This document shows, one piece after another, positions 1 to 10,237 of a stretch of DNA of 64,000 nt (positions within the stretch are counted from its first letter, which is position 1; each line of letters starts with the position of its first letter). Both the position numbers and the translations under genes were made by a program. The stretch is from Aliidiomarina sp. B3213 (GTDB lineage: Bacteria; Pseudomonadota; Gammaproteobacteria; Enterobacterales; Alteromonadaceae), in assembly GCF_003290085.1 (NCBI RefSeq), contig NZ_QMKJ01000001.1, positions 682,001 to 746,000 of the forward strand. Reading direction: 5' to 3'. Below the pieces are notes generated by a model. That model saw only the letters and a program-made list of their open reading frames with translations, was not told the DNA's origin and did not search any database.

Positions 1-1352
1 AACATTCGCGCCAAACCAAATACAAATGCTTCATCAGAAATTTCGTCTGCTAATTTACCGGCCGGTAGTCCCATGCCGTCACTGCGTTCTAAACGCTCAT
101 CCAAAGCACGCACAGCAACTTGGCTTACTTTACTGTCGGCCATTTGTAGTGGTCGAATGGCGCGTATTATACGTTGTTGGCAAGGTGATACTTTACTGGC
201 TGGTTGCTCTTCTATTAATGCAAATAGCTTTTCCGCGCGCTCAAACAGTGTTGCAGCCGTGCCGGCAACCTGTGCTTTCTCGCCAGACCATTTCAACTCT
301 TTCATAAATTCAGCAACAAGCTGTACATAGGCGCTTTGTTTTTCTGGGTGTTGAGCATAGCTTTCCTGCTCAAGTTCCATAAGGCGAGCAACTAGCTCTG
401 ATAGCAACTGGTCTGTGTCTTGTAGGCAAATTACGTTATCGAGAGCAACTTGCACGTTGTCTGCAAACAATTGCAGCAACTCCTTCTCTTTAACAGTTAA
501 GGGGCGAGATAGCCCTGCGAGACAAAGCAAAGCTCCCTGAGGCCGGCACTGGCTCGGACAATAGGCCAAAACAAAGTCTTCGCCATAATAAATACTATGG
601 GTACGAATAACCGAGTCGAGCTCCACCAAAGCCTCTTTCGGTAAGGCAGACTTGATAATTTGTCCTTGCAGATGGTCGGCGTCTTCTCCGTATGCTGCAC
701 GAACCTTCATTTCACTCGACTTTTGAGTTTCATCTGCCGCCGCATAGAACGTTTGTCGAGCACCGCCAATTAGCCAACTTAATTGCTGGACTAAACCTGA
801 AATAAATTGCTCCATTGACTGCAAAGCAAAAAGGTCATTAGTCGAAGCAATAATTTTTTCTAACCCATTACGGCTATGCACAATGGAAATAATGTCACGG
901 TAACTACGAAGGCTAGACATCACTGCTGTAAACAGTTTTTGTGCGGTAAGTTCAGTTTTAGATTTGTAGTCGTTGATGTCGTAATTAACGATAACTGTGC
1001 GCTCTGGCGCTTGTCCTGGTTGTCCAGTGCGCAAAATAATACGTGTATAACGATTGCCAAGCTCCTCACGAATATAGCGCGCAACATTTAACCCTGCGTC
1101 GTCTGTTTCCATCACGACGTCTAAAAGCACTATTGCTGCATCAGGGTTGTTCTTAATCAGTTCTTTTGCTTCGGCGCCCGAATGAGCACTATGGAACTCT
1201 AGGCCACGCCCTAGAAATTGAAAATCACTTAAAGCCAGCTTAGTAACGGCATGAACTTCCGGTTCATCATCTACGATAAGGATTTTCCAGCTTTCTTCGG
1301 GTAAATCCTGCTCTTTCTCTGCTTCATCTGCAAATAGAAAGTTACTTTTCAT
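1..1352 (-). CDS. Response regulator with DUF3369 domain (3' end cut by window edge)
   Basis: An open frame runs from an ATG at 1352 to the left edge with no stop; 450 residues are visible. Residues 22-145 form a receiver domain: acidic pair D28/D29, phospho-acceptor D78 in LLDVVMET, and a conserved lysine in NDYKSK near 130-132. Residues about 150-320 match the DUF3369 (GAF-like) region that follows the receiver in this family. The rest resembles an HD-GYP c-di-GMP phosphodiesterase domain that has lost its metal ligands: ERAEK (371-375) stands where HDxGK is expected, and a DGMGLPAG segment near 425-432 where the GYP loop should be. It lies 50 bases after prmC on the same strand and may be read from that operon. 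Inference: a signalling protein acting by protein contact, not catalysis. The family call is firm; the degenerate domain is read by eye. Confidence 0.8.
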   Translation of the reverse strand, partial: MKSNFLFADEAEKEQDLPEESWKILIVDDEPEVHAVTKLALSDFQFLGRGLEFHSAHSGAEAKELIKNNPDAAIVLLDVVMETDDAGLNVARYIREELGNRYTRIILRTGQPGQAPERTVIVNYDINDYKSKTELTAQKLFTAVMSSLRSYRDIISIVHSRNGLEKIIASTNDLFALQSMEQFISGLVQQLSWLIGGARQTFYAAADETQKSSEMKVRAAYGEDADHLQGQIIKSALPKEALVELDSVIRTHSIYYGEDFVLAYCPSQCRPQGALLCLAGLSRPLTVKEKELLQLFADNVQVALDNVICLQDTDQLLSELVARLMELEQESYAQHPEKQSAYVQLVAEFMKELKWSGEKAQVAGTAATLFERAEKLFALIEEQPASKVSPCQQRIIRAIRPLQMADSKVSQVAVRALDERLERSDGMGLPAGKLADEISDEAFVFGLARM

Positions 1353-1402
1353 CAGGCGTTCAATCTCCCAACTGCATCTTGTCGCTTATTAGAAAACGAG
1401 CT

Positions 1403-2239
1403 TTATACACTTTTCTGCGCAAAGGTTACGCGATCCAAATTAGCATAATCTTGAACGGTGTTAACCCTTTTATAACCTTTTTTCAAAAAAATATCCCGCA
1501 CTTGTAATGCCTGTTCAGCGCCATGTTCAAGCGCCAGCCACCCTTCGTTGCACAAAAAATCTAACCCGTTTGTAATAATGTATTCGATATCCTTGTAACC
1601 TTGATGCTCAGAAATAAGAGCAGATTTCGGTTCAAATTGAACATCACCGCGAGTTAAATGAGGATCCTCGGGGTCTATATACGGAGGATTAGATACAATA
1701 AGGTTAAATGTCTTGCCTAGTTCTACCTTGCTGAACCAGTCGCTCGTGAATACTTCTACATTACCAAACTCCAGTCTAGCTAGGTTTCTTCGGGCTAATT
1801 CCACCGCCTCATGAGACTTGTCCACCGCAATAATTGCCCAGTCAGGCTTTTCAGAGGCCAGGGCTAAAGCGATAGCTCCTGTCCCGGTGCCCAATTCAAG
1901 CACATCGGCGTGCTCGGGCACCTCAAGCTCTAAACAGGTTTGAACCAGTATTTCAGTATCACTTCTGGGAATTAATGTAGAGTCGTTAACCTCTAGGTCA
2001 AAAGTCCAAAACGACCGTGATCCGGTAATAAAAGCGACAGGTTCGCCTTTAGCTCTGCGCTCACTAAATGCTTTAAACTGCTCTAACTGCTCATCGGAAA
2101 GTTTCCTTTCTGGCCATGTGTATAAGTACCCACGGTCACAATCTAAAACTTTCATAAGCAGCCACTGAGCATCAATTAACGGCGTTTCAGACGTTATAAA
2201 TAACCCTTTTGCATAAGACAGTGCCTCTGCTATGGTCAT
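1403..2239 (-). CDS. prmC: Peptide chain release factor glutamine N5-methyltransferase PrmC
   Basis: Methylates the glutamine of the GGQ motif in release factors, using S-adenosylmethionine, which raises termination efficiency. The 278 residues have the usual family length. The N-terminal helical substrate-binding domain is followed by the SAM-binding LELGTGTGA (115-123) and the catalytic NPPY (184-187), which grips the glutamine amide. The start overlaps the prfA stop by four bases (ATGA), so enzyme and substrate are translationally coupled. Order hemA-prfA-prmC is the standard gammaproteobacterial arrangement. Confidence 0.96.
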   Translation of the reverse strand: MTIAEALSYAKGLFITSETPLIDAQWLLMKVLDCDRGYLYTWPERKLSDEQLEQFKAFSERRAKGEPVAFITGSRSFWTFDLEVNDSTLIPRSDTEILVQTCLELEVPEHADVLELGTGTGAIALALASEKPDWAIIAVDKSHEAVELARRNLARLEFGNVEVFTSDWFSKVELGKTFNLIVSNPPYIDPEDPHLTRGDVQFEPKSALISEHQGYKDIEYIITNGLDFLCNEGWLALEHGAEQALQVRDIFLKKGYKRVNTVQDYANLDRVTFAQKSV

Positions 2240-3324
2240 TCGCCACCGTCAGCTAGAGACGCTAATAGGTCAGCTTGGTGCTCTTGCAGAATCGCATCTA
2301 AAATAAGATTTAGCTTACCTTCCACAACTTCATCAAGGCGGTATAGCGTAAGGTTTATACGATGGTCTGTTACACGCCCTTGCGGGTAATTGTAAGTACG
2401 AATACGCTCTGAACGGTCACCACTAGCCACCAAATCGCGACGCGTTGACTGCTCTTCCTCGGCGCGTCTTGCATCTTCTGCCGCTTGTAGGCGAGACGAC
2501 AACACAGACATAGCTTTAGCCTTGTTCTTGTGCTGTGAACGTTCTTCCTGACACTCAACAACAACACCGGACGGAATGTGAGTAATACGCACTGCAGAAT
2601 CTGTACGGTTAACGTGCTGACCACCAGCGCCTGAAGCACGGTAAGTGTCAATGCGTAAATCTGCCGGGTTGATTTCAATCGCTTCGGCTTCTGGAATTTC
2701 TGGAAGAACCGCTACGGTGCACGCCGAAGTATGAATTCGACCTTGCGACTCTGTTTCTGGCACACGTTGCACACGGTGACCGCCCGACTCAAACTTCATG
2801 CGACCATAAGCTCCGTCACCGGCAACATAAGCAATAACCTCTTTGAAGCCGCCGTGCTCGCCCTCGTTGCAACTTACCATGCTTACTCGCCAACCGTTGT
2901 CTTCGGCGTAACGTGAATACATTCGGTATAAATCGCCCGCAAAAATAGCGGCTTCATCACCACCTGCACCAGCCCGAATTTCTAAGTAACACGGTCTTGA
3001 GTCGTTAGGATCTTTCGGTAGCAGTAGAATTTGTAGGTCGCTGCTCAAGCGTTCTTGTTCAGCTTGTGCTGTTTCGAGCTCTTCCTCGGCCATTTCTTTT
3101 AGGTCAGGGTCGCTCATCATGTCTTGTGCAGTTTGCTCGTCTTCTTTAGCCTGCTGCCAAGCATGAAAACAGGCTACTGTTTCTTCAAGTTGAGAGTACT
3201 CTTTCGATAGCGCACGAAACTGGTTTTGGTCCGAGATAATTTCAGGACTTCCTAGAAGAACTTGTAATTCTTCATAACGCTCTTGTAACGACTCTAACTT
3301 GGTCACTAACGACGCTTTTAGCAT
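2236..3324 (-). CDS. prfA: Peptide chain release factor 1
   Basis: Recognises UAA and UAG in the ribosomal A site and triggers peptidyl-tRNA hydrolysis. At 362 residues it is collinear with E. coli RF1. The catalytic GGQ is at 234-236 in SGAGGQHVN, the target of PrmC next door. The stop-codon reading tripeptide (PAT in E. coli) is PET here, residues 189-191, in [15 protein letters not shown]; the flanking residues identify RF1, not RF2. There is no frameshift. Two bases separate it from the hemA stop, so it is expressed with hemA and prmC. Confidence 0.97.
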   Translation of the reverse strand: MLKASLVTKLESLQERYEELQVLLGSPEIISDQNQFRALSKEYSQLEETVACFHAWQQAKEDEQTAQDMMSDPDLKEMAEEELETAQAEQERLSSDLQILLLPKDPNDSRPCYLEIRAGAGGDEAAIFAGDLYRMYSRYAEDNGWRVSMVSCNEGEHGGFKEVIAYVAGDGAYGRMKFESGGHRVQRVPETESQGRIHTSACTVAVLPEIPEAEAIEINPADLRIDTYRASGAGGQHVNRTDSAVRITHIPSGVVVECQEERSQHKNKAKAMSVLSSRLQAAEDARRAEEEQSTRRDLVASGDRSERIRTYNYPQGRVTDHRINLTLYRLDEVVEGKLNLILDAILQEHQADLLASLADGGE

Positions 3325-3326
3325 TA

Positions 3327-4586
3327 TTATTCTTCTGCCTCTTGATGAATCAATTGTTGATATGCTGCTAACGCATTTAAATCATTCTTTTTCGCAGCAT
3401 TCTGTATAGCGGTTGTTGGCTTATGTGCCAAAGTGTTTGCGAGTTTAGTCGCCAGCTCATGAATAACTTCTTCAGGTGGCTTACCTGCAGCAATGGCATT
3501 TAACGCCTTTTCTTTTTGAATTTGAGCAATTCGTTCCACATTGACTCTGTATTCACGCAATAATGAAACTGCATTCAAGCTGCGCATCCATTCTTCAAAT
3601 TCACTAACATGGCGAGCGATGATTTCACTCGCCTCTTTTGCAGCTTGCTGTCTTTGTTCTTTGTTCTGCGAAACAATTTTTTGTAAATCATCAACGGTGT
3701 ATAAGTATACGTCGTTTAACTCGCCTACTTCTTCCTCGATATCACGAGGTACAGCCAAGTCAATAAACAACATAGGCTTGTGTTTACGCTGCTTTATTGC
3801 AGTTTCCACCCAACCCTTACCAATAACCGGAACAGGACTCGCTGTAGAGCTAATAACAATGTCAGCCTGTGGCAAAAGATGCTGTAACTGGTCGAGCGAC
3901 CATGCTTTACCACCTACCACTGAAGTTAACTCTTCAGCTCGCTCTTGCGTGCGGTTCGCTACATTTAGCTTTCGTACACCTTGGTCTTTTAAGTGACGAG
4001 CCGCTAGCTCTGCTGTGTCACCCGCACCCACAATTAATACTTCAGCTTTTTCTAGCGAGTCGAAAATATGCTTCGCCAAATTCACCGCTGAATAGGCAAC
4101 AGAAACCGCGTTTTGACCTATTTGAGTTTCTGTACGCACAGACTTCGCAGCCGAGAATGTGTTTTGAAACAAGCGGTCGAATACACTACCGATAGCACCA
4201 GCATTTCTTGCTGCTTGGTATGCTTCTTTCACTTGTCCAAGAATTTGCGGCTCTCCCAGAACTAGTGAATCTAGCCCTGATGCCACCTTCATAAGATGCT
4301 GAATAGCAAGTTCGTCTTGGTGTTGATAAACATATTCACCAAGCTCTTCTTTCGACACTTGGTGGTACATGGCCAACCATTCAATCACTTGCTCTAAATT
4401 GTCTTGTTCTGCGCAAAAGTAGAGTTCCGTGCGGTTACAAGTCGACAAAATCACAGACTCTGTTGCCAGCCCTTGTTGCAGCATAGACTGCAAAGCAGAC
4501 TCTAGCTGCTTTGGCTGAAATGCAACACGTTCCCGTATGTCTACGGTCGCTGTTGTGTGATTAATACCCACTGCAAGGATGGTCAT
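3327..4586 (-). CDS. hemA: Glutamyl-tRNA reductase
   Basis: Reduces glutamyl-tRNA(Glu) to glutamate-1-semialdehyde with NADPH, the first committed step of C5 tetrapyrrole (haem) synthesis. The 419 residues carry the catalytic Cys50 in STCNRTELY, the early GINHTTA signature, a [10 protein letters not shown] segment, the nucleotide-binding GAGDTAE (187-193) and a C-terminal helical dimerisation region. It starts at ATG 4586, divergent from lolB. It is first in the hemA-prfA-prmC operon. The N-terminal residues of this enzyme are known as a haem-dependent proteolysis signal in enterobacteria; whether that applies here cannot be read from the sequence. Confidence 0.97.
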   Translation of the reverse strand: MTILAVGINHTTATVDIRERVAFQPKQLESALQSMLQQGLATESVILSTCNRTELYFCAEQDNLEQVIEWLAMYHQVSKEELGEYVYQHQDELAIQHLMKVASGLDSLVLGEPQILGQVKEAYQAARNAGAIGSVFDRLFQNTFSAAKSVRTETQIGQNAVSVAYSAVNLAKHIFDSLEKAEVLIVGAGDTAELAARHLKDQGVRKLNVANRTQERAEELTSVVGGKAWSLDQLQHLLPQADIVISSTASPVPVIGKGWVETAIKQRKHKPMLFIDLAVPRDIEEEVGELNDVYLYTVDDLQKIVSQNKEQRQQAAKEASEIIARHVSEFEEWMRSLNAVSLLREYRVNVERIAQIQKEKALNAIAAGKPPEEVIHELATKLANTLAHKPTTAIQNAAKKNDLNALAAYQQLIHQEAEE

Positions 4587-4634
4587 GAAGTCTTAATTAA
4601 ACCCGCAAAACGTCTGGCATGAACTTAGCGCGCT

Positions 4635-4662
4635 ATTGTAAGCTAAGGGTCACATGATTAAA
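4635..4662 (-). promoter_or_regulatory. Candidate sigma70 promoter for hemA-prfA-prmC
   Basis: Read on the minus strand: TTTAAT (-35), 16 bases, TACAAT (-10), about 50 bases before the hemA start, in the 87-base divergent gap with lolB. The -10 is good and the -35 is poor, so this is tentative. Confidence 0.35.
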
Positions 4663-4673
4663 AGCCAAGTTGC

Positions 4674-5378
4674 ATGGCGTTTCTACTTGAATATAAGGTG
4701 AATGTTATTAACTTTTTCCGTTCTCTATCACTGGTTTTAGCAACTCTTATTGTCGTAGGTTGTGCATCCCAAAGCCCAAATCAAACGGGTTATGAAGACG
4801 TTTCCAACGCCGCAATTGAGTACCATCAACAACAAGTTCAGCTCATTCGTAATTGGCAAGTGCAAGGACGAATAGCTTTTTTCGATGACGTTAATCAGGA
4901 TCGCTCTGCAGCAAACCTAACATGGCAAAGTACATTAGTTACCCCCACTAGCTCCGTATTTCGTTTGTACCACCCGTTACAAGGGACATTAGCGCGGTTA
5001 ACTGTTCAGCAAGACATGTCTACGTTAGAGCTCGAAGACGAAAGTTATACCGCTGAAAATGTAGATTACCTTCTGTCTTACTATTTGAACCTGCCGTTAC
5101 CCTACACTTTGGTACAAAACGCAATGACCAGCCTTATTCCAAACTCAAGTGATATACAGGCTGTTAAATACTATGAAGACGGTACACCTTGGTCTTACAC
5201 CTATAGAAATAGTGATGTCTATCAAGAGTGGTTTGTTGAGTTTAACCACTACCGTGCATATCCATTATTAGTCGACAACGAAGAACAATGGGTGCAACTG
5301 CCCACCAGCATTGAGTTAACAGGTGCAGGGACACGCATTAAACTGCAGATACAAAGGTGGGACATTACTAGTGAATAA
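4674..5378 (+). CDS. lolB: Outer-membrane lipoprotein receptor LolB
   Basis: Accepts lipoproteins from the carrier LolA and inserts them into the outer membrane. The 234-residue frame opens with a hydrophobic stretch (13-27) ending in the lipobox VVGC, so the mature protein is lipid-anchored at Cys28. The following QVQGRIAFFDD and LTWQ segments fit the LolB barrel. A GTG at 4698 (residue 9) would give a shorter, more typical signal peptide, and no strong Shine-Dalgarno decides between the two. Its end overlaps the ispE start by eight bases; the order hemA / lolB-ispE-prs is classic for gammaproteobacteria. Confidence 0.92.
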   Translation: MAFLLEYKVNVINFFRSLSLVLATLIVVGCASQSPNQTGYEDVSNAAIEYHQQQVQLIRNWQVQGRIAFFDDVNQDRSAANLTWQSTLVTPTSSVFRLYHPLQGTLARLTVQQDMSTLELEDESYTAENVDYLLSYYLNLPLPYTLVQNAMTSLIPNSSDIQAVKYYEDGTPWSYTYRNSDVYQEWFVEFNHYRAYPLLVDNEEQWVQLPTSIELTGAGTRIKLQIQRWDITSE

Positions 5379-6243
5379 GGAAATTACCTTACCCGCACCT
5401 GCCAAGCTGAATCTGTTTCTGCATATTACGGGCAGGCGCCAAGACGGATATCATGAGCTTGAAACCTTGTTTCAGTTTGTAGATTTAGCCGACCAAATAA
5501 CTTTTCGCGCTCGTGACGACGGCGAGTTTCGATTGTCTCCACAAATTGAAGGTGTGAGCACAGAAGAGAATCTCATTATAAAAGCGGCTAGAGCTTTGCG
5601 AGGTATCGCCGGCGACACATCTTTGGGTGCAGACATAAACCTTACGAAAAACCTACCCATGGGCGGTGGCTTAGGCGGCGGATCTTCCGACGCAGCAACA
5701 ACGCTTATTGCGCTGAATGCACTTTGGCATCTCAACCTTTCTTACCAAGAACTTGCAGATATAGGGGTGAAGCTAGGAGCTGATGTGCCTATTTTTATCC
5801 ACGGCGAAGCATCTTTAGCACGGGGCGTAGGTGAGGAACTGGAAGCTGCAAGTCCCAGTGAATGCTGGTATGTCATTGTTCATCCGCAAGTACATGTAAG
5901 TACCGCGGCAGTTTTCACTCATCCAGAACTGCCTCGTTCTACAAAGCCAATTCACCATACAGACCAAGTAATTACAGGGTTAAACTGGCAGCAACTTGGT
6001 AATGATTGTCAGCAACTTGTCTTTAATCTTTATCCTAGTGTTGCGGCTGCGCACCAGTGGTTGCTACAATACGCGGCGTCTAAAATGACGGGAACCGGTG
6101 CTTGCTTATTTGCTCCATTTTCATCAGAAAACGAAGCAAAACGAGCTCTGGCAAGTCTTCCAAAGGATTATCGGGGTTGGGTTGCAAAAGGCATGAATCG
6201 CTCAACAGCGCATCTTGCCCTGGCGAAACAACTGGAAGATTAA
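5371..6243 (+). CDS. ispE: 4-(cytidine 5'-diphospho)-2-C-methyl-D-erythritol kinase IspE
   Basis: Phosphorylates CDP-methylerythritol with ATP in the MEP pathway of isoprenoid synthesis. It is a GHMP-family kinase: PAPAKLNLFLHI near the N terminus, the glycine-rich ATP loop NLPMGGGLGGGSSDAA, and a C-terminal MTGTGAC motif. I place the start at GTG 5371, ten bases after AAAGGTGG, giving 290 residues starting VNKEITLPAPAK. The longer frame back to 5323 only adds residues read out of frame from the end of lolB. The eight-base overlap with lolB implies translational coupling. Confidence 0.95.
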   Translation: MNKEITLPAPAKLNLFLHITGRRQDGYHELETLFQFVDLADQITFRARDDGEFRLSPQIEGVSTEENLIIKAARALRGIAGDTSLGADINLTKNLPMGGGLGGGSSDAATTLIALNALWHLNLSYQELADIGVKLGADVPIFIHGEASLARGVGEELEAASPSECWYVIVHPQVHVSTAAVFTHPELPRSTKPIHHTDQVITGLNWQQLGNDCQQLVFNLYPSVAAAHQWLLQYAASKMTGTGACLFAPFSSENEAKRALASLPKDYRGWVAKGMNRSTAHLALAKQLED

Positions 6244-6291
6244 ATTCCGACATTTTCCGCATCCACAAAAACAATTTGGTCGAGGTTTACC

Positions 6292-7239
6292 GTGCCTGAC
6301 ATGAAGCTCTTCGCTGGCAATGCAATACCCGAGCTGGCCCGCAAGATTGCTGATCGACTCTACATCAAATTAGGCGATGCCGATGTAGGTCGCTTTAGTG
6401 ACGGCGAAATCAGTGTTCAAATCAACGAAAATGTCCGCGGTTCGGACGTATTCATCATCCAATCTACTTGTGCTCCAACCAATGACAACCTCATGGAACT
6501 TATCGTTATGGTTGACGCGTTACGCCGTGCTTCTGCTGGGCGTATTACCGCGGTATTACCCTACTTTGGTTATGCACGTCAGGATCGTCGCGTACGCTCA
6601 GCTCGTGTTCCTATCACAGCTAAAGTTGTTGCCGACTTCCTTTCAAGTGTAGGTGTTGACCGTGTTTTAACTGTCGACTTACACGCAGAGCAAATTCAAG
6701 GATTCTTTGACGTACCGGTAGACAACGTTTTTGGTAGCCCAGTACTTCTTGAACACATGAAGCAACAAACGTTCCACGACGCGGTAATGGTGTCGCCTGA
6801 CATCGGCGGTGTTGTTCGTGCGCGTGCAATGGCAAAACTTATGAACGACGCAGACTTGGCGATTATCGATAAACGTCGTCCAAAAGCGAACGAGTCACAA
6901 GTTATGCATATCATTGGTGACGTGAATGGTCGCGACTGCGTTATGGTTGACGACATGATCGACACCGGTGGAACACTTGCGCAAGCTGCGAAAGCTCTGA
7001 AGAAGAATGGTGCGCGTAAAGTTTACGCTTATGCTACTCACCCAGTGTTTTCAGGCAACGCTGTAGAGAATATTAAAAACTCAGAAATCGACGAGTTAAT
7101 TGTTACAGACAGTATTCCGCTTTCAGAAGAAATGAAAGCTACAGGAATGGTTACTCAGCTTACGCTTAGCGGAATGCTCTCAGAAGCTCTTCGCAGAGTA
7201 AGCAATGAAGAGTCTATTTCTGCAATGTTTGAATATTGA
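6292..7239 (+). CDS. prs: Ribose-phosphate pyrophosphokinase (PRPP synthetase)
   Basis: Makes 5-phosphoribosyl diphosphate from ribose-5-phosphate and ATP for purine, pyrimidine, histidine, tryptophan and NAD synthesis. The 315 residues match E. coli Prs almost residue for residue: FGYARQDRR (ATP loop), [11 protein letters not shown], and the PRPP-binding [11 protein letters not shown]. The start is GTG 6292 ([11 protein letters not shown]), as in E. coli; an in-frame ATG follows at 6301. It is the last gene of lolB-ispE-prs and is followed by a strong terminator. Confidence 0.98.
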   Translation: MPDMKLFAGNAIPELARKIADRLYIKLGDADVGRFSDGEISVQINENVRGSDVFIIQSTCAPTNDNLMELIVMVDALRRASAGRITAVLPYFGYARQDRRVRSARVPITAKVVADFLSSVGVDRVLTVDLHAEQIQGFFDVPVDNVFGSPVLLEHMKQQTFHDAVMVSPDIGGVVRARAMAKLMNDADLAIIDKRRPKANESQVMHIIGDVNGRDCVMVDDMIDTGGTLAQAAKALKKNGARKVYAYATHPVFSGNAVENIKNSEIDELIVTDSIPLSEEMKATGMVTQLTLSGMLSEALRRVSNEESISAMFEY

Positions 7240-7260
7240 TTCTTACATTTTTAAGTATTA

Positions 7261-7288
7261 AAAAACGGGAGCTTTTGCTCCCGTTTTT
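7261..7288 (+). terminator. Rho-independent terminator after prs
   Basis: Stem CGGGAGC / GCTCCCG with a TTTT loop, flanked by A5 and T5, 22 bases after the prs stop. The run of T follows the stem directly. Confidence 0.93.
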
Positions 7289-7378
7289 CTTTTCTCTCAA
7301 ATATCATTTTTTAGCCTATTGATAGAATCCCTGTGAAAGCGCTAGCATTGTCTACTCAGCGTGGAAAGGAGAACCGTA

Positions 7379-8302
7379 GTGGACATTTTACTGATTGCGA
7401 TGGGAATAGCACTCCTGTTTACGGGAGGCGAGGCCCTGATAAAAGGAGCCTTAGCCACCGCACAACGTTTCAATGTTTCCCCGCTGTTAACCGGCCTTGT
7501 TATTGTAGGATTCGGAACATCAGCACCTGAGCTTGCCGTTTCTTTGGATGCAACAATCAATGGCCAACCCGACATTGCCGTAGGTAATGTTATTGGTAGT
7601 AATATTGGCAATATTTTGCTGATTCTTGGGATATGTGCGGTTATCAGCCCTCTCTCTGTGAAGCCTCTTGTATTAAAAAGAGACGGAACGGCAGTCCTAC
7701 TTTCAACATTGCTTTTTATTTTGATTGGGGGCGCCCTGTTCTCAAGATTGGCAGGTGCTCTATTTATAGTCTTACTCGCTGCATTTCTGATTTATGCTTA
7801 TCAAACAGAATCAGAGGAACCAAAGTCAGAAGAACCGAAAAATATCAGGAGTATAGGTTGGACTATAAGTGTCAGCATCGTAGGTTTGGTGCTACTGATA
7901 CTGGGTTCCCAGTCCTTGTTGAAAGGCGCAGTTAATATTGCTGAGCACTTTCAAGTGTCTGAAGCCGTAATCGGTTTAACTCTAGTTGCTATTGGCACGT
8001 CATTACCTGAGCTATCCATCAGTGTAATAGCGGCACTCCGCAGGCACACCGATGTTGCGATTGGCAACGTTCTTGGTAGTAATATATTTAATCTACTCGG
8101 TATTCTTGGCATCTCTGCCGTCGTAAAGCCTCTGTCTATAAACGAAAGAATCCTGCAGTTTGACCAATGGGTATTATTAGCAACAACAGCAGTGCTTATG
8201 GTTTTTCTCTATACGGGTAGGAAGCTATCACGAGCGGAAGCAAGCCTACTTCTGCTCGCCTATGTAACCTACGTGACCCTGAGTTTTTCAAAGTATGGAT
8301 AA
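7379..8302 (+). CDS. Calcium/sodium antiporter of the CaCA family (YrbG-like)
   Basis: Inner-membrane exchanger, expected to move Ca2+ out against Na+ or H+. The two inverted halves carry the diagnostic alpha repeats: GFGTSAPELAVSL with GNVIGSNIGNILLILG in the first, and AIGTSLPELSISV with GNVLGSNIFNLLGILG in the second. About ten hydrophobic segments are visible, with a charged central loop (SEEPKSEEPKN). The start GTG 7379 lies seven bases after GGAG (7368-7371), giving 307 residues; a frame from 7361 would run through that Shine-Dalgarno. It stands alone after the prs terminator and converges on tpm. Ion specificity is inferred from the family. Confidence 0.9.
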   Translation: MDILLIAMGIALLFTGGEALIKGALATAQRFNVSPLLTGLVIVGFGTSAPELAVSLDATINGQPDIAVGNVIGSNIGNILLILGICAVISPLSVKPLVLKRDGTAVLLSTLLFILIGGALFSRLAGALFIVLLAAFLIYAYQTESEEPKSEEPKNIRSIGWTISVSIVGLVLLILGSQSLLKGAVNIAEHFQVSEAVIGLTLVAIGTSLPELSISVIAALRRHTDVAIGNVLGSNIFNLLGILGISAVVKPLSINERILQFDQWVLLATTAVLMVFLYTGRKLSRAEASLLLLAYVTYVTLSFSKYG

Positions 8303-8314
8303 CGCTGAGCTGGA

Positions 8315-8947
8315 TTACCTAAGCAGCCAAACTACGGTTTGAGCATCAACACTGCCTCTTAAACCACCTTCAAGCGGCTCTCTTTGCAAAAGCTTGCTAC
8401 TGTAATGTTCGCGGTACAGTTTCGAGATTCTGTCTGAACCCACAGAAAAAGGTGGTCCTTCCATTTTTTGTTGGTCATACTCAAACGTGATCAACAGCTG
8501 AGGTGCTTTCTGAGTTAAGTTGACTAAGTGTCCTGCATAACGTGTTCTCATGTCTTCTGGCAATGCCACTAATGCTGCCCTATCATAAATCGCATCAACT
8601 CGGCCAATATCCGCAACACTCAAATCGAAAATATCACCAACCCAGACATCAATATTTTGAGCACGATACCACAACCCACTTTTCGATGGTTCGATTGCTG
8701 GATTTAGTCCTAAGTTCTCGAACAGCTCTTTAATGGCTTGCTCACTCAGTTCTGCTCCTATTACGCTGTAACCTTGCTTTAATAACCATCCAATATCATG
8801 GGTTTTGCCACAAAGGGGCACAAGCAGCCGTCCGCCTCGAGTTATAGCTAATGTGTCGAAGTATTGAATGAGATATGGATTAACTTCGTTTAAGTGAAAA
8901 CCAATTTCACGATTTTTCCAACGGTTGTGCCAAAATTCTGCTTTCAT
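8315..8947 (-). CDS. tpm: Thiopurine S-methyltransferase family protein
   Basis: SAM-dependent methyltransferase of the TPMT type. Bacterial members methylate thiopurines and confer resistance to tellurite or selenite; the native substrate is uncertain. The 210 residues start [10 protein letters not shown], followed by EIGFHLNEVNPYL (substrate and SAM contact), LLVPLCGKTHDIGWL (the PLCGK motif unique to this family) and IGAELSEQAIKELF. The length is normal. The start overlaps the end of the next upstream gene by four bases, so it ends a minus-strand group of four. Confidence 0.92.
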   Translation of the reverse strand: MKAEFWHNRWKNREIGFHLNEVNPYLIQYFDTLAITRGGRLLVPLCGKTHDIGWLLKQGYSVIGAELSEQAIKELFENLGLNPAIEPSKSGLWYRAQNIDVWVGDIFDLSVADIGRVDAIYDRAALVALPEDMRTRYAGHLVNLTQKAPQLLITFEYDQQKMEGPPFSVGSDRISKLYREHYSSKLLQREPLEGGLRGSVDAQTVVWLLR

Positions 8948-9402
8948 AATTTCTCTCGTTGTTCCGACAATACTCGAAAGATTTGTTTGCGTTGCTCCGC
9001 CGAAAACGTGTAATAACTCAACTCAATAGTTTTACCTTCTTTAGCCATAATCTTTATTCTTTTTGGCCAAAAAAGTGATATTTCAAATCCGTTATAATTG
9101 TCCCAATCTACAGCGGTTACCATGTCATAGTAGGTGTACCTAATCTGAACATCATCAACATCTAATCCATACTCTAGTACTGCAACATTTCCACGATTGT
9201 AAAACATCATCCAAAGCGGTACACCTACAAGCCAAATTCCAGTCAACACTGCAATCATGGTAATTAGGCTGTCATCTACTTTTCCGTTCAGAATAACGCT
9301 CAGTACAAGCAGAGGAATTAACCCCAAAAGCACTTGCCATACCATACGGTAAATACGGTCGATGATGTTTTGCTTCCTTGATTGTCTAAGCTGCAGGTTC
9401 AC
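8944..9402 (-). CDS. Small membrane protein with a YcxB-like/PH-like cytoplasmic tail
   Basis: I do not recognise a named gene. Two close hydrophobic helices (about residues 19-40 and 46-66) precede a polar, beta-rich C-terminal half ([21 protein letters not shown], then [19 protein letters not shown]). This is the layout of YcxB-like proteins, whose tail is a PH-like fold. The start is placed at GTG 9402, after a GGGG Shine-Dalgarno, giving 152 residues; the longer frame to 9426 would overlap the DUF817 gene by 41 bases. It overlaps tpm by four bases. Role unknown. Confidence 0.65.
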   Translation of the reverse strand: MNLQLRQSRKQNIIDRIYRMVWQVLLGLIPLLVLSVILNGKVDDSLITMIAVLTGIWLVGVPLWMMFYNRGNVAVLEYGLDVDDVQIRYTYYDMVTAVDWDNYNGFEISLFWPKRIKIMAKEGKTIELSYYTFSAEQRKQIFRVLSEQREKL

Positions 9403-10210
9403 TATTATCCCCAATAGCTTTGGCACCCAGTACTCGGCGAATTTGAATCTGATTTATCAACGACACCAGTACAAAACTTAACAGCATTAACAAGTACCAA
9501 GAGCTCAATTTAGAAAACGACACCATTTCCCACTGCTCTGTCTGATTCGGATAAATCCAGATATTCGTAAATGTAGCAATGTTCTCGGCTATCCAAATAA
9601 ACAAAGCAACCAGAAACCAGCCTAACAGAAGTGGCATATTGCGGTGAGTTTTAATAATTTTGAAGTAAATATGCGTGCGATAAAACAAGAACACAGTAAA
9701 GGCCAACAAGAGCCAACGTAAGTCCCAAATGTAGTGATGGGTGAAGAAGTTCATATAGATTAAAGCAACCAGCACGATAGTTGCGGCTTTATTCGGGTAG
9801 TGGGAATACTCAAACTCGAAAATACGCCAAACTCGGGCTATGTAACTTCCCACAGCGCTGTACATAAAACCCGTAAATAAAGGCACATTAGCAATGCCAA
9901 AGATGAACTCTTCCGGGTACACCCAAGAGCCTATGCTGTCTGATGTTTTGAACAACTCCATTACCGTAGCGACAATATGAAATACGATAATGACCAAGGC
10001 TTCGCGCGGCGTTTCAAGTCTAAAAATAAGAAGAAACAACTGAAACGCGATTGCAGCGAGAAAAATGAAGTCGTAGCGGTGTAGGCTTTCAATCGGATAC
10101 CAATAATTAGTAACGATCATGACACCCAGTAGAAAGCCACCGAAGATACAGGCATTCGCTTGTTTTAAGCCAAAAAGCCAGAATTCGTGAATGATTGTTT
10201 TTATGTTCAT
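9386..10210 (-). CDS. DUF817 family integral membrane protein
   Basis: The 274-residue protein has seven to eight hydrophobic segments. It carries family-typical [40 protein letters not shown] and [15 protein letters not shown], which place it in the uncharacterised DUF817 group (YoaT-like). It starts at ATG 10210 and lies between an unknown single-helix protein and the YcxB-like protein, all on the minus strand with short gaps. Aromatic residues and histidines (FFTHHYIWD) cluster at the membrane face. No function can be assigned. Confidence 0.82.
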   Translation of the reverse strand: MNIKTIIHEFWLFGLKQANACIFGGFLLGVMIVTNYWYPIESLHRYDFIFLAAIAFQLFLLIFRLETPREALVIIVFHIVATVMELFKTSDSIGSWVYPEEFIFGIANVPLFTGFMYSAVGSYIARVWRIFEFEYSHYPNKAATIVLVALIYMNFFTHHYIWDLRWLLLAFTVFLFYRTHIYFKIIKTHRNMPLLLGWFLVALFIWIAENIATFTNIWIYPNQTEQWEMVSFSKLSSWYLLMLLSFVLVSLINQIQIRRVLGAKAIGDNSEPAA

Positions 10211-10237
10211 AATATTATTGCTTGAACTCGTTGATCG

